In this document: in pieces, positions 26,017-33,717 of the stretch
Numbering within the stretch: the first letter of the stretch is position 1
Layout of the letters: each line of letters opens with the position of its first letter
Source of the DNA: Verrucomicrobiota bacterium
Lineage (GTDB): Bacteria; Verrucomicrobiota; Verrucomicrobiia; Limisphaerales; Pedosphaeraceae
Reading direction: 5' to 3'
DNA: 64,000 nucleotides
Assembly (NCBI GenBank): GCA_021325145.1
Contig: JAJPHR010000103.1
Span: 62,001 to 126,000 of the forward strand
Program-made: the position numbers and the translations under genes
Notes under the pieces: model-generated
Database searches by the model: none
What the model saw: the letters and a program-made list of their open reading frames with translations, nothing else
What the model was told of the DNA's origin: nothing

Positions 26017-26952
26017 TCATCCCTTCGGCATCTTCAGATCAGCGAGAGTGATGCCTTCGCGCCGGTGCAAGGTGGCTTCGACCTTCGGCACATACATCTG
26101 GGTTTCGGCGGGCAGGCGCCAGGCAATGGCGTCGAACGTGCGTGTTTTGGATTTCTTGAGCAGGCCATCGACACGGGCCTGACCGGCGTTGTACGCGGCA
26201 AGAGCGAGCCGCCAGTCGCCGAAATGATGATGAAGCTGCCGCAGGCGTTCGGCGGCGGCGCGGGCGCTTTTGTCCGGGTCAAGCCGCTCGTCCCGCAACC
26301 AGGAGACGGAAAGCCCCTGGTTGCGCGCGGTTTCGGGGGTCAACTGAAACATTCCCGCCGCACCCGCCGGACTGCGCGCGTTGGGATCGAAGGACGATTC
26401 CACTTCGGCCAGCCAAACGAGTTCCGCCGGCGCACGCTGGGTGGTGAAAATTGATTTGAGGCGCGGCACGAATTTTTGAGCCTTCGGCGGCATGGGCCGC
26501 TGCTCCAGGGTTTTGCTCCAGGCGTCGCGTTCGAGTTGTGGCGACGGTCGGGACAAGAGCCCGGCATCCGGTTGCCCGGGTGTGACCGTGACCTGCCGTT
26601 CCAATTGCTGCGCCGTGTCCAGGTAATCCAGCCGCGTTTGCAGCCAAACCGCGAATGGTTCCGTCTCCTCGTATTCGTGCAGCAGCGGCAGGAGCTGCGA
26701 CGCGGCATCTTTCAGCGGGACAAGACGATACACATTCGTGCCTTCGAATTGCTTTTCCAATGCGACGAAGAATGCGCGCACGCGGTCGCGATCCACCTGC
26801 CTGAGCGCTTCCAGTACGTTGTCGTCGAGATTATCCTGCGCCCATTGCTCGACTGATTGGATTACGTCATCCGCTTCGGCAGGCTTCGGTTGAGCGATGG
26901 CGACGATCCGGGCGAACGAAGCCAGGATCAAAATGACGCAGCAGGCTTTCAC
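26017..26952 (-). CDS. Lytic murein transglycosylase (SLT domain, MltC/MltD type)
   Basis: 311 residues from GTG 26952. A signal peptide (CCVILILASFARIVAIAQ) is followed by an alpha-helical region of about 140 residues and then the SLT catalytic domain: WLAEVESSFDPNARSPAGAAGMFQLTPETA, with the catalytic Glu in EVESSF, then DWRLALAAYNAGQARVDG. The enzyme cleaves peptidoglycan between MurNAc and GlcNAc with 1,6-anhydro-MurNAc formation, in the periplasm. It has no LysM repeats. Confidence 0.9.
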   Translation of the reverse strand: MKACCVILILASFARIVAIAQPKPAEADDVIQSVEQWAQDNLDDNVLEALRQVDRDRVRAFFVALEKQFEGTNVYRLVPLKDAASQLLPLLHEYEETEPFAVWLQTRLDYLDTAQQLERQVTVTPGQPDAGLLSRPSPQLERDAWSKTLEQRPMPPKAQKFVPRLKSIFTTQRAPAELVWLAEVESSFDPNARSPAGAAGMFQLTPETARNQGLSVSWLRDERLDPDKSARAAAERLRQLHHHFGDWRLALAAYNAGQARVDGLLKKSKTRTFDAIAWRLPAETQMYVPKVEATLHRREGITLADLKMPKG

Positions 26953-27058
26953 ACTGCATACGTTATCACAACCGCTGGTAGAAGAAACAGCCCTTGTTCA
27001 GGAATGCCACGGGATACGTGCTCTCACGCTCCCTTGGCCCGTGAAGTGAATCTGCAGG

Positions 27059-27787
27059 CTAAAACAACTGGCTTCCAGCCCCGCACCACTCGGCCGAATT
27101 CACGAAGAGATTCTTTGCCGACGCCACATCACCAAAGTGCGCCACGAAAACACTCCGCTTGGCGTGATCATTCCACTTCAGCTTGAGCAGCGGTTCCTTC
27201 ACTTGCGAGTTCTCGTTCAAGGCCACGGTGAACCGCGTGGTCGGCATGCCCGGCTCATACCACAAATCCTCGCCGCAGGAACGATTGGCGCACTGGCCCA
27301 GCGAAACCGTTTTCAGGCTTGCGACCTGCCCAATCTTTACGCTCACACTTTCACCCGAAGCGGCCAGCGAGATTGGCGTCACGCGCGTTTGCATGGCGGA
27401 AGCCGCCAAGTGGGTGTCGTTCGACTTGAGCCACGCCAGCAACGCCCGCTGCTGGGCCGCGCTCGCTTGCTTGGGCAGATAAACCACGCTCGAATCCACC
27501 TTCGCGCCTTGATCGGCAAGGTTCTCGGACGAAGACGCCAGCACCGCCACTTTCAGGCCCGCCAGATCGACACCCTGCCAGGAGCCGCCCGCGAGATCCC
27601 AGACCTGCAGCCGGTAGCGAGCACCTTGCTCCGATTCACTGGAGACAGTGCACCCACCGGCATAGACTTCGCACGAGTGCAGTTCGATGAGCTTGCCGCT
27701 CGGCTGCACGTCCGCAGCCGCAAACGCGCTGGAAGCCGCGAGCCAGTTCAATCCCACAAAAAACGAAAGCAAATATTTCCCTGACAT
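27059..27787 (-). CDS. Secreted protein, possibly DUF1326-like
   Basis: 242 residues from ATG 27787 (SGKYLLSFFVGLNWLAASSA signal peptide). The mature part starts IELHSCEVYAGGCTVSSES, then VDLAGLKVAVLASSSENLAD. The Cys-containing N-terminus and the VDLAGLKVAV strand resemble DUF1326 proteins, which share a C-x-C start and a DLSGLNVA strand, but the match is weak. Later cysteines (GQCANRSCGEDLWYEPG) could bind metal or form disulfides. Function unknown. Confidence 0.6.
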   Translation of the reverse strand: MSGKYLLSFFVGLNWLAASSAFAAADVQPSGKLIELHSCEVYAGGCTVSSESEQGARYRLQVWDLAGGSWQGVDLAGLKVAVLASSSENLADQGAKVDSSVVYLPKQASAAQQRALLAWLKSNDTHLAASAMQTRVTPISLAASGESVSVKIGQVASLKTVSLGQCANRSCGEDLWYEPGMPTTRFTVALNENSQVKEPLLKLKWNDHAKRSVFVAHFGDVASAKNLFVNSAEWCGAGSQLF

Positions 27788-27996
27788 ATTCAGAATGGTT
27801 TGAATGTTCTTGTTCTCAATTTGTTTGCGCCACGAACCCGTCATCATTGAAAACCAGTGGGTGCAGATCGCCCGACCCACGGACGTGATAATCTATCCGC
27901 TTTAGCGCGATTTGCAATCCCGATCTGGAAGGGATTGTAATGCTTCGGTGGCGGGATGCGCTCGTTCTCAGGCGCAGTTGGAGCGCGGCCAAAACG

Positions 27997-30195
27997 TCAC
28001 TCCGGCACCCGCACCCCAAATGCCTTCGTCGTGCGCCACTGCAAATCATCCGGCAGCGATGCCACCACGTCCCGCTTTCGGGGGTTGACGAGCAGGAACC
28101 ATTGGCGCTTGCCGGTATTCACGTGGACGCTGGTGACGTCGGTCGTGGGGACGACCTGGTCTTCGGAGTCGTGAACGGGCGCAACTTCGAGCGACACGGC
28201 TGATCCATCGGTTGTCACCGCCCACACATAAACTGTGCGTTGCGCGCGGCGGCGCTGGAGGAGCAGGGGACAGAGATCTTCCGTGGTTTTAAGGAGGCCA
28301 TAACCGGTAATGATCTCCGTAGCCTCGCCGCTCGCCAGCGTGATGGCTGCGTGGCCTGCATCCAGTTTCGTTTTCACCACCAAAGTTTCCGCGCCATTGG
28401 TTCGGGTGGTCGTTTGAGTCAGATACTTGTATCCAGCCTCGCCTGGCGATGTCCACGGCTTGCCTTCAGGCAAATCCTCCCACGCACCCATCTGATGATA
28501 CGCCAAATCGAAGGTGTGCGGCGCATCGGCGTCGATTTGGTCCACAAACACGATCAGTTGCGGCGACAGCATCGCCGCCGCGCGGATGAATCGCACGCCC
28601 GGATAAATCGGTCCGGCATCGGTGATCACGTAATCCACACCGCGTTCGCGGCCAAAGGCGATGCACTTTCCCTCTGCGGGCGTCTGCGAAGCTTCGTCCA
28701 CGACCAATGTGTTGTGCGCCAGGCTGGTTTTGTCCCAACCACCATGCAAGGGCGAACCGTAAGCATGGACGCCGGCATCCGGCGCGAGGATTTGCCCGTG
28801 AGCGTACAGGATAAAATGATTCTTGTCCGGATGGCCGTGGCCGCCGCCATGCGCGCCATATTTGACGCAGAGCCACGTCGCGTCGAGTCCCGGGCCGGAT
28901 TGCAGCATTGCGTAGCCGGAGGCGGCCGAATTGCGACTGCCGAGTTCCGTCTGGTTTCCGGTGGGAAGTTGCGTTTCGCCGAAGAGCAACGCGAGCCGCC
29001 CGCGGCGCGAACTCCGCTCGATCAGCGGAACATAAATGGGATTGTGAAAACGGGCGAAGGCCAGTTCATAAAGGTCCGCTTCGCCTTCCAACGGGACCGT
29101 GCCGCTGTCATTGAAATTCGGCAGCACAAAGTTCGGCATCGCCAGGGTCAGCGGTCCGTCGAACATGCTTTTGAACTTTGGCGTGTAAAGGTCCAGGCCG
29201 CAGTTCTTTCCCGCTTCCGCAAGCGGCCAAAGACCGGCCACCGTAAAAAAGTGATACCCGCTGCTGCCCTCGACCCACATGCCATCGCCGAGGACGCCCT
29301 GCTCCAATTGCGCCCGATAGCCAACCGGCCCGTCCAGCGCGCGGCTGACCAGCGATTGATCGTCCAGCAGCAATCCCGCCAAACCAATCGCGCTGTTGAG
29401 CCGGCATTGGATGTTGTGAATGCCGTGGTTGCTTGGAAGGATCACTTCATTTAGCGCGGGCCTGATAATTTTATCCGCAATGAGCCGTTGGTCCGAATCG
29501 TTGAGCGTGGTCCAAACAAGATCGGCTCCTTGTATCAGGTCGATCAACCAGGTCGCTTCGGTGAGCGACTGGGAAGCGACGCGTCCACCTTTGCCAGCGT
29601 TCCCGTCGTTATCGTGCAATGGATACGTGAGGTAACGTTCGGCGTAAGCGAGCAGGATCTCGCGCGCCTTCTTCGCATGGCGCTCGTCGCCCGTCACCCG
29701 GTAAACCAGCCCATGATCGACCACCTCTTGGGCGTAGCCGTCATGGATTTCTCGGAAGACATTGCCATCGAAATCCAGTGACGCCTTGGACGGATCGCCC
29801 TTGAGGATGTGGTGGCCGACGGGACAGATGTGTTCCCATTCCCAAGGGCCGAGTTTCTTTCCGGTTTGCAGGCGGGCGCCATGCGTGGGGCAGACATAAT
29901 GATGGCTCCAATTGCCTCCGCGCGGCGGCAGAACTACCGGCTCGTCCAATTGTTTCTCCGCGCGGGCAACCAGTTCCTTCCATGCGGTCCCCGCCCACGG
30001 CGCGTTGGTGATGCGCTGCTTGAGTTGAGCAATGCCATCCGCATCGAGCAGCAGCCTGGGGTGAGGCGGCAAGCCCGAGGCGGACAAACACCAGGCACCC
30101 AACACCAGGCTCCAGAAAAAAACCAAAGGAGACAGATTTTGCAGCCCGCGCGAACTGCGAGCCCGCTGCCGCCTTGGAGTTTGGTGTTCGGACAT
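27997..30195 (-). CDS. Heparinase II/III-like secreted polysaccharide lyase
   Basis: 732 residues. The N-terminal region (HPRLLLDADGIAQLKQRI ... HGIHNIQCRLNSAIGLAGLL) is the alpha/alpha toroid found in heparinase II and alginate lyase-like enzymes. The C-terminal beta-sandwich starts near ATWLCVKYGAHGGGHGHPDK, with the conserved His and Tyr region, and continues HNTLVVDEASQTPAEG. Such enzymes cleave uronic-acid polysaccharides by beta-elimination. The signal peptide (LVFFWSLVLGAWCLSASG) is encoded inside a copy of the TTGGAGCTTGG-type repeat (see 30083-30234). Substrate unknown. Confidence 0.86.
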   Translation of the reverse strand: MSEHQTPRRQRARSSRGLQNLSPLVFFWSLVLGAWCLSASGLPPHPRLLLDADGIAQLKQRITNAPWAGTAWKELVARAEKQLDEPVVLPPRGGNWSHHYVCPTHGARLQTGKKLGPWEWEHICPVGHHILKGDPSKASLDFDGNVFREIHDGYAQEVVDHGLVYRVTGDERHAKKAREILLAYAERYLTYPLHDNDGNAGKGGRVASQSLTEATWLIDLIQGADLVWTTLNDSDQRLIADKIIRPALNEVILPSNHGIHNIQCRLNSAIGLAGLLLDDQSLVSRALDGPVGYRAQLEQGVLGDGMWVEGSSGYHFFTVAGLWPLAEAGKNCGLDLYTPKFKSMFDGPLTLAMPNFVLPNFNDSGTVPLEGEADLYELAFARFHNPIYVPLIERSSRRGRLALLFGETQLPTGNQTELGSRNSAASGYAMLQSGPGLDATWLCVKYGAHGGGHGHPDKNHFILYAHGQILAPDAGVHAYGSPLHGGWDKTSLAHNTLVVDEASQTPAEGKCIAFGRERGVDYVITDAGPIYPGVRFIRAAAMLSPQLIVFVDQIDADAPHTFDLAYHQMGAWEDLPEGKPWTSPGEAGYKYLTQTTTRTNGAETLVVKTKLDAGHAAITLASGEATEIITGYGLLKTTEDLCPLLLQRRRAQRTVYVWAVTTDGSAVSLEVAPVHDSEDQVVPTTDVTSVHVNTGKRQWFLLVNPRKRDVVASLPDDLQWRTTKAFGVRVPE

Positions 30196-30234
30196 TTTCT
30201 GGTGTTTGGTGTTTGAGCTTGGTGTTTCAAACGC
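30083..30234. repeat. TTGGAGCTTGG-type repeat, locus 1 (inverted arms)
   Basis: The right arm 30174-30234 contains CCTTGGAGTTTGGTGTTCGG, TTTCTGGTGTTTGGTGTTTG and AGCTTGGTGTTT. The left arm 30083-30122 is its reverse complement in style (CAAACACCAGGCACCCAACA, then CCAGGCTCCAG). The left arm lies inside the heparinase-like gene and encodes its signal peptide; the right arm is in the leader of the same gene. Confidence 0.7.
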
Positions 30235-30261
30235 CCGTCCTCATGCCGTGTCTTTAATTCC

Positions 30262-30558
30262 TCAATCTCCAAAGAGCTTCTTTAATTGCGCGCGCGCGGC
30301 CTCTTCGCGGCTGTCTTTCCCGCTGGCGGCGACCCAATTGCGCCGCACAAAATCGAAATACTCGCAAAAATTGCCAACGTGCTTTTCCGCCACCGGGTCG
30401 GCTCGGCGATCGCGGCATTGGTGTGCCGCGCGTGTGTCGTAACTGACACAATTCAGGCAAACCCGCAGGTCCGCGCCGCATTGATGGCAGCTCTCGCTCC
30501 GTCCCGGTTGCCCCGCCAGCGTCCACTCCCAACCGCACTTGTGACAATGACGTGTCAT
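30262..30558 (-). CDS. Small zinc-ribbon protein
   Basis: 98 residues starting MTRHCHKCGWEWTLAGQPGR. Two CxxC pairs (CHKC and CHQC) form a rubredoxin-like zinc ribbon, and further Cys/His residues (VCLNCVSYDTRAAHQCRDRR, and FCEYFDF) suggest a second metal site. The C-terminus is helical (SREEAARAQLKKLFGD). Proteins of this size and Cys pattern are conserved in Verrucomicrobiota and Planctomycetes but have no known role. It is 66 bases upstream of the heparinase-like gene on the same strand. Confidence 0.75.
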   Translation of the reverse strand: MTRHCHKCGWEWTLAGQPGRSESCHQCGADLRVCLNCVSYDTRAAHQCRDRRADPVAEKHVGNFCEYFDFVRRNWVAASGKDSREEAARAQLKKLFGD

Positions 30559-30605
30559 ACACCCAGTTTAGATTTAACCGCGGACAATAGCCAGTCTAAG
30601 AAAGA

Positions 30606-30776
30606 CCAACATTCAAGCACCAAGCTCCGGAGAAATCCCAAGCTCCAAGCGCCAATCTGGGCTCGCTCTGGAAGTCGCAGCATTAGAACGCCAACTGTGC
30701 CGGCCAGTTCCTCGATTTTGGCGCTTGGCGTTTGGAAGTTCTTTGGAGCTTGGTGCTTGGATGTTGATGTTTTCAA
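30606..30776. repeat. TTGGAGCTTGG-type repeat, locus 2 (long inverted repeat)
   Basis: The left arm (30606-30660: CAAGCACCAAGCTCCGGAGA...) and right arm (30716-30776: TTTGGAGCTTGGTGCTTGGA...) are near-perfect reverse complements over about 55 bases, separated by about 55 bases. It lies between the zinc-ribbon gene (-) and the dehydrogenase gene (+), two divergent genes. Confidence 0.75.
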
Positions 30777-30830
30777 ACGCGTTTCTCCGAAACACTTGCG
30801 CCATACAACGGTCTTCTCTTTAATGCCTTC

Positions 30831-31835
30831 ATGTCGTGGAAGGTCATGATCACAGTCACGGGCATTGCGGAAGTCGGACAACAAGCGGCGCGGCGATTGG
30901 AACAGGCCGGCTGCCAGCTTCTGCACGCACCATCGTCGGGCCCGTTCGAGGGCGAGGCGCTGATCAAATTGCTCGAGGGTTGCGACGCGGTGCTCGCCAC
31001 CACCGACCGTTACTCGGCTTCCGTGCTTGGCTCGCCGAAACTGGAGCGCCTCAAGATCATTTCGCGCTGGGGCGTCGGCTATGACTCCATCGACGTGCCG
31101 GCGGCAACGAAAAACGGAATCATCATCGCCTATACGCCCGGAATGACCGACGAAGCCGTTGCGGACTTCGCCTTTGCACTCCTGCTTGGAATGGTGCGGC
31201 ATGTCGCTGAAGGCCATCAATCCATGCGCGAAGGACGCTGGGTGCGGGCTTGGGGTCATGATCTTGCGGGCAAGACGATCGGCATACTCGGGTTCGGACG
31301 CATTGGGCAGGCGGTTGCCCGGCGCGCCCGTGGTTTCGGTCTGCGCCTCATCGCCTGCGATCGCCGAGCGCGTCCCGAAGCCGAAGCTGCCGGTGTTCAA
31401 ATGGTTTCGTTCGATGAACTGCTCGCGCAAAGCGACTTCCTGACTTTGCACGCTCCGATGGTTCCCGAAAATCGTGGGCTCATCAGGGAAACCGAATTGC
31501 GTAAAATGAAACCGAGCGCCTACCTGGTGAACACGGCTCGTGGACCGTTGGTGGACGAAGCGGCCTTGCTTCGTGCCTTGCGCGAAGGCTGGATTGCCGG
31601 CGCGGCCCTCGATGTTTATGCCGAAGAGCCGCTCCCGGCCAACCATCCATTCCGCTCCGCGCCGAACCTGCTGCTCTCGCCGCACCAAGCCTCCTCCAGC
31701 CGCGAAACCGGCGAACGCGTCAGCCTCGCCGCCGCCGAAGCCATTATCGATCTTATGCAGGGACATAAGCCGAAGCTCGTGTTGAACCCGGAGGTTTTTG
31801 CTTCGCCAACATTGCGCGCGCGAATTCAGGATTAG
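30831..31835 (+). CDS. D-3-phosphoglycerate dehydrogenase-like 2-hydroxyacid dehydrogenase
   Basis: 334 residues. NAD-binding Rossmann motif GKTIGILGFGRIGQAVARRA, then the catalytic Arg in NTARGPLVDEAALL, Glu in LDVYAEEPLP and His in LSPHQASSS. These identify the D-isomer-specific 2-hydroxyacid dehydrogenase family, with phosphoglycerate dehydrogenase as the closest type. There is no C-terminal ACT domain, so it is a short form; other substrates such as glyoxylate or hydroxypyruvate are possible. Serine synthesis is one option, and the folate gene metF follows. Confidence 0.86.
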   Translation: MSWKVMITVTGIAEVGQQAARRLEQAGCQLLHAPSSGPFEGEALIKLLEGCDAVLATTDRYSASVLGSPKLERLKIISRWGVGYDSIDVPAATKNGIIIAYTPGMTDEAVADFAFALLLGMVRHVAEGHQSMREGRWVRAWGHDLAGKTIGILGFGRIGQAVARRARGFGLRLIACDRRARPEAEAAGVQMVSFDELLAQSDFLTLHAPMVPENRGLIRETELRKMKPSAYLVNTARGPLVDEAALLRALREGWIAGAALDVYAEEPLPANHPFRSAPNLLLSPHQASSSRETGERVSLAAAEAIIDLMQGHKPKLVLNPEVFASPTLRARIQD

Positions 31836-31848
31836 CTTCTCCCTCATC

Positions 31849-31939
31849 GTTCTCGTGCTCGTCCTCGTCGTCGTCCTCGGGAGTTGATTTCTCAGGGACA
31901 GAAGGATTCGAGGACGACGACGAGGACGAGCACGAGCAC
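31849..31939. repeat. 31-bp inverted repeat of GAGGACGACGA units
   Basis: Left arm GTTCTCGTGCTCGTCCTCGT... (31849-31879) and right arm CGAGGACGACGACGAGGACG... (31909-31939) are reverse complements with two mismatches over 31 bases, with a 29-base spacer. The stem would be very stable. It lies between the dehydrogenase and metF genes. A short relative occurs at about 11465. Confidence 0.8.
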
Positions 31940-31984
31940 GACGACGACCGCGACCACGAATCAAGGTTGCTTGTTGTTTGCATT

Positions 31985-32010
31985 TTTGGAGCTTGGTGTT
32001 TCCCTTTGGG
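31985..32010 (+). repeat. TTGGAGCTTGG-type repeat, locus 3
   Basis: A single short copy, TTTTGGAGCTTGGTGTTTCC, lying just upstream of the metF start. It is shorter than the other copies and has no inverted partner nearby. Confidence 0.55.
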
Positions 32011-32021
32011 CCGGGCATATT

Positions 32022-32921
32022 ATGCGGTCGATGCAATTCATTCGCGACATTCATGCCGCCAGGCTGGCCGAGGGAAAACCGGTCATTTCCTTCGAGTTTT
32101 TCCCGCCCAAGACCGACGAAGGCGACCGCAATCTGCTGGAGAAAACCATCCCGGATCTCCTCAAGCTCAAGCCCGATTTTTGCTCCGTCACCTACGGCGC
32201 CGGCGGCAGCACCCGCGACAAAACCCTGATGATCGTGGACCGCATCCAGCGCGAACATGCCTTGACGGCCATGCTCCACCTCACCTGCGTCAACGCCACC
32301 AAAGCCCAGCTCGGCGAAGTCATCGCCCAGGCCCGCGCGCTCGGCATCCGGAACATTCTCGCGCTCCGCGGTGATCCGATTGCGGGCAGCAACGCGGAAT
32401 TCACGAAAACCGAGGGCGGTTTCGAGTTCTCCTATCAACTCGTCACCTATCTCCGCGAACTCGGCGGTTTCTCCATCGGCACCGCCGGTTTTCCCGAAGG
32501 CCACGTTGCCTGCAAGGAAGGCAAATACGTCGATTGGGACCGGCTCAAGAACAAAATCGACTGCGGGGCGGATTTCGTCATCACCCAGCTTTTCTTCGAC
32601 AACACTGATTACTTCGAATTCCGGGATTACCTCGCCAAGGCCGGCGTCACCGTGCCCATCGTTCCCGGAATCATCCCCATCATGAGCACGAACCAGATCA
32701 AGCGGTTCACGGCTCTCTGTGGTGCGAAGCTGCCGGATCCTTTGCTCCAATCCCTTGAAAAGTTTGGCAACGATGACCAGGCCACCGCTCAATTCGGCAT
32801 CGATTACGCCACCCGCCAATGCGCCGACCTCCTCCGCGCCGGCGCTCCCGGCTTGCACTTTTACACTCTCAACAAGTCCCAATCCACGACCGAGATCGTG
32901 AAGAACCTCGGACTGCAATAG
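32022..32921 (+). CDS. metF: Methylenetetrahydrofolate reductase
   Basis: 299 residues from ATG 32022 (ATG 32031, MQFIRD, is an alternative; the frame upstream crosses repeats). TIM-barrel FAD enzyme reducing 5,10-methylene-THF to 5-methyl-THF for methionine synthesis. Boxes: VISFEFFPPKTDEGDRNLLE with the catalytic glutamate, CSVTYGAGGSTRDKT, MLHLTCVNATKAQL, NILALRGDPI, AGFPEGHVACKEGK, GADFVITQLFFDN and VPGIIPIMSTNQIKRF. Length is normal. No SAM riboswitch is evident upstream; the leader holds repeats instead. Confidence 0.96.
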   Translation: MRSMQFIRDIHAARLAEGKPVISFEFFPPKTDEGDRNLLEKTIPDLLKLKPDFCSVTYGAGGSTRDKTLMIVDRIQREHALTAMLHLTCVNATKAQLGEVIAQARALGIRNILALRGDPIAGSNAEFTKTEGGFEFSYQLVTYLRELGGFSIGTAGFPEGHVACKEGKYVDWDRLKNKIDCGADFVITQLFFDNTDYFEFRDYLAKAGVTVPIVPGIIPIMSTNQIKRFTALCGAKLPDPLLQSLEKFGNDDQATAQFGIDYATRQCADLLRAGAPGLHFYTLNKSQSTTEIVKNLGLQ

Positions 32922-33022
32922 TGGAACTACGCGGTAGCACCCAACTCTCTTCTCATCAGCTACTTGCGTCGATTTTCCTGCCTTCGGATGCCCTGAGCAG
33001 CCCCGCGCGCGCCAAAAAAAGA

Positions 33023-33063
33023 GGTTTAATTTACTTTAATTTGGTTTAATTCGCCTTAATTTC
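33023..33063 (-). repeat. AATTAAA-type dispersed repeat, copy 2
   Basis: Reverse complement of the 11241-11280 element with few mismatches; the shared core read on the minus strand is GAATTAAACCAAATTAAAGT. The orientation is opposite to copy 1. Confidence 0.7.
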
Positions 33064-33086
33064 AGGTCGCCTCAAGCCCCTTGCCA

Positions 33087-33109
33087 GACCCGGCAAAACT
33101 TGCCGGGTC
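33087..33109. terminator. Perfect 10-bp hairpin after metF, possible terminator
   Basis: GACCCGGCAA (33087-33096) and TTGCCGGGTC (33100-33109) form a perfect 10-base stem with a 3-base loop, followed by CATTTGC. There is no long U-run, and it is 165 bases after the metF stop, so the terminator role is tentative. Confidence 0.4.
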
Positions 33110-33335
33110 CATTTGCATCCCGTTCTCCCGCAAGTGGGAATACGCGGAAATAGGCGAAAACGAATCCACCAGGCCGGTCCAAATTCAAATGTCAAAGAAC
33201 GACGGCGGCCCATCGGGCCGCCCGGAAACCGAAAACCCGGTTGCCACTTGGAGAATAGCACACCGCCTCCGACTCGTAAATAGAAAAGTAAAGAAACATT
33301 TAGCCAAAGTCGCGCCTCGGGTTAGAGCTTGTCTC

Positions 33336-33392
33336 GGTAGGGCGCGTCACTCCGTGCGCGCCGACGGCGGGCAGAGGACTGCCCGCCCTACC
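33336..33392. repeat. GTAGGGCGCGTC-type palindromic element, copy 1
   Basis: The ends are GGTAGGG and its reverse complement CCCTACC. Inside are two nested palindromes, GGCGCG...CGCGCC and GGGCAGAGGACTGCCC. A related copy lies at 61109-61183. This is a REP/MITE-like family with no coding capacity. Confidence 0.65.
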
Positions 33393-33717
33393 AGGACAGG
33401 TTCTTAAGCGGGGGTGTCTTTCATAGTCCGGAGAGCGAAAGAAAATAGCCCACCGATTTATCGGTGGGCAGGCAGACGCGACCGCGTCAAGTCGCTCGGG
33501 ACTGCACGGAGAGGGGGGGATAATCCAGACGAAATGGACAATGAAGGAAGGAAAGCCTCCAAGTACACCACGCAACAGCCGGCCAGGATTTTTGATCTGG
33601 AACTCAATGACCGTTGTCGAACGGTGATTGAACCACTGGCCGGAAGAGGCGCTGGGAAGCCGTGGTGGTAATCTGGAAATAAGTTACATTGACAGCTAAA
33701 GTGACATTCAAGACACC

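Larger units (their letters stand above)
32922..33717. other. Repeat-rich intergenic region
   Basis: Almost 800 bases with no supported gene. In order it holds the AATTAAA-type repeat copy 2, a GACCCGGCAA hairpin (33087-33109), a GGCCCATCGGGCC palindrome (33208-33220), the GTAGGGCGCGTC element (33336-33392) and a GCCCACCGATTTATCGGTGG hairpin (33448-33469). It looks like a landing place for several repeat families. Confidence 0.6.

Noticed and set aside
30555..32918. A 787-codon open frame on the minus strand across the 2-hydroxyacid dehydrogenase and metF genes
   Set aside because: It is antisense to two clearly conserved genes, runs through repeats and shows no family motif; long antisense frames are expected in GC-rich DNA with third-position bias.
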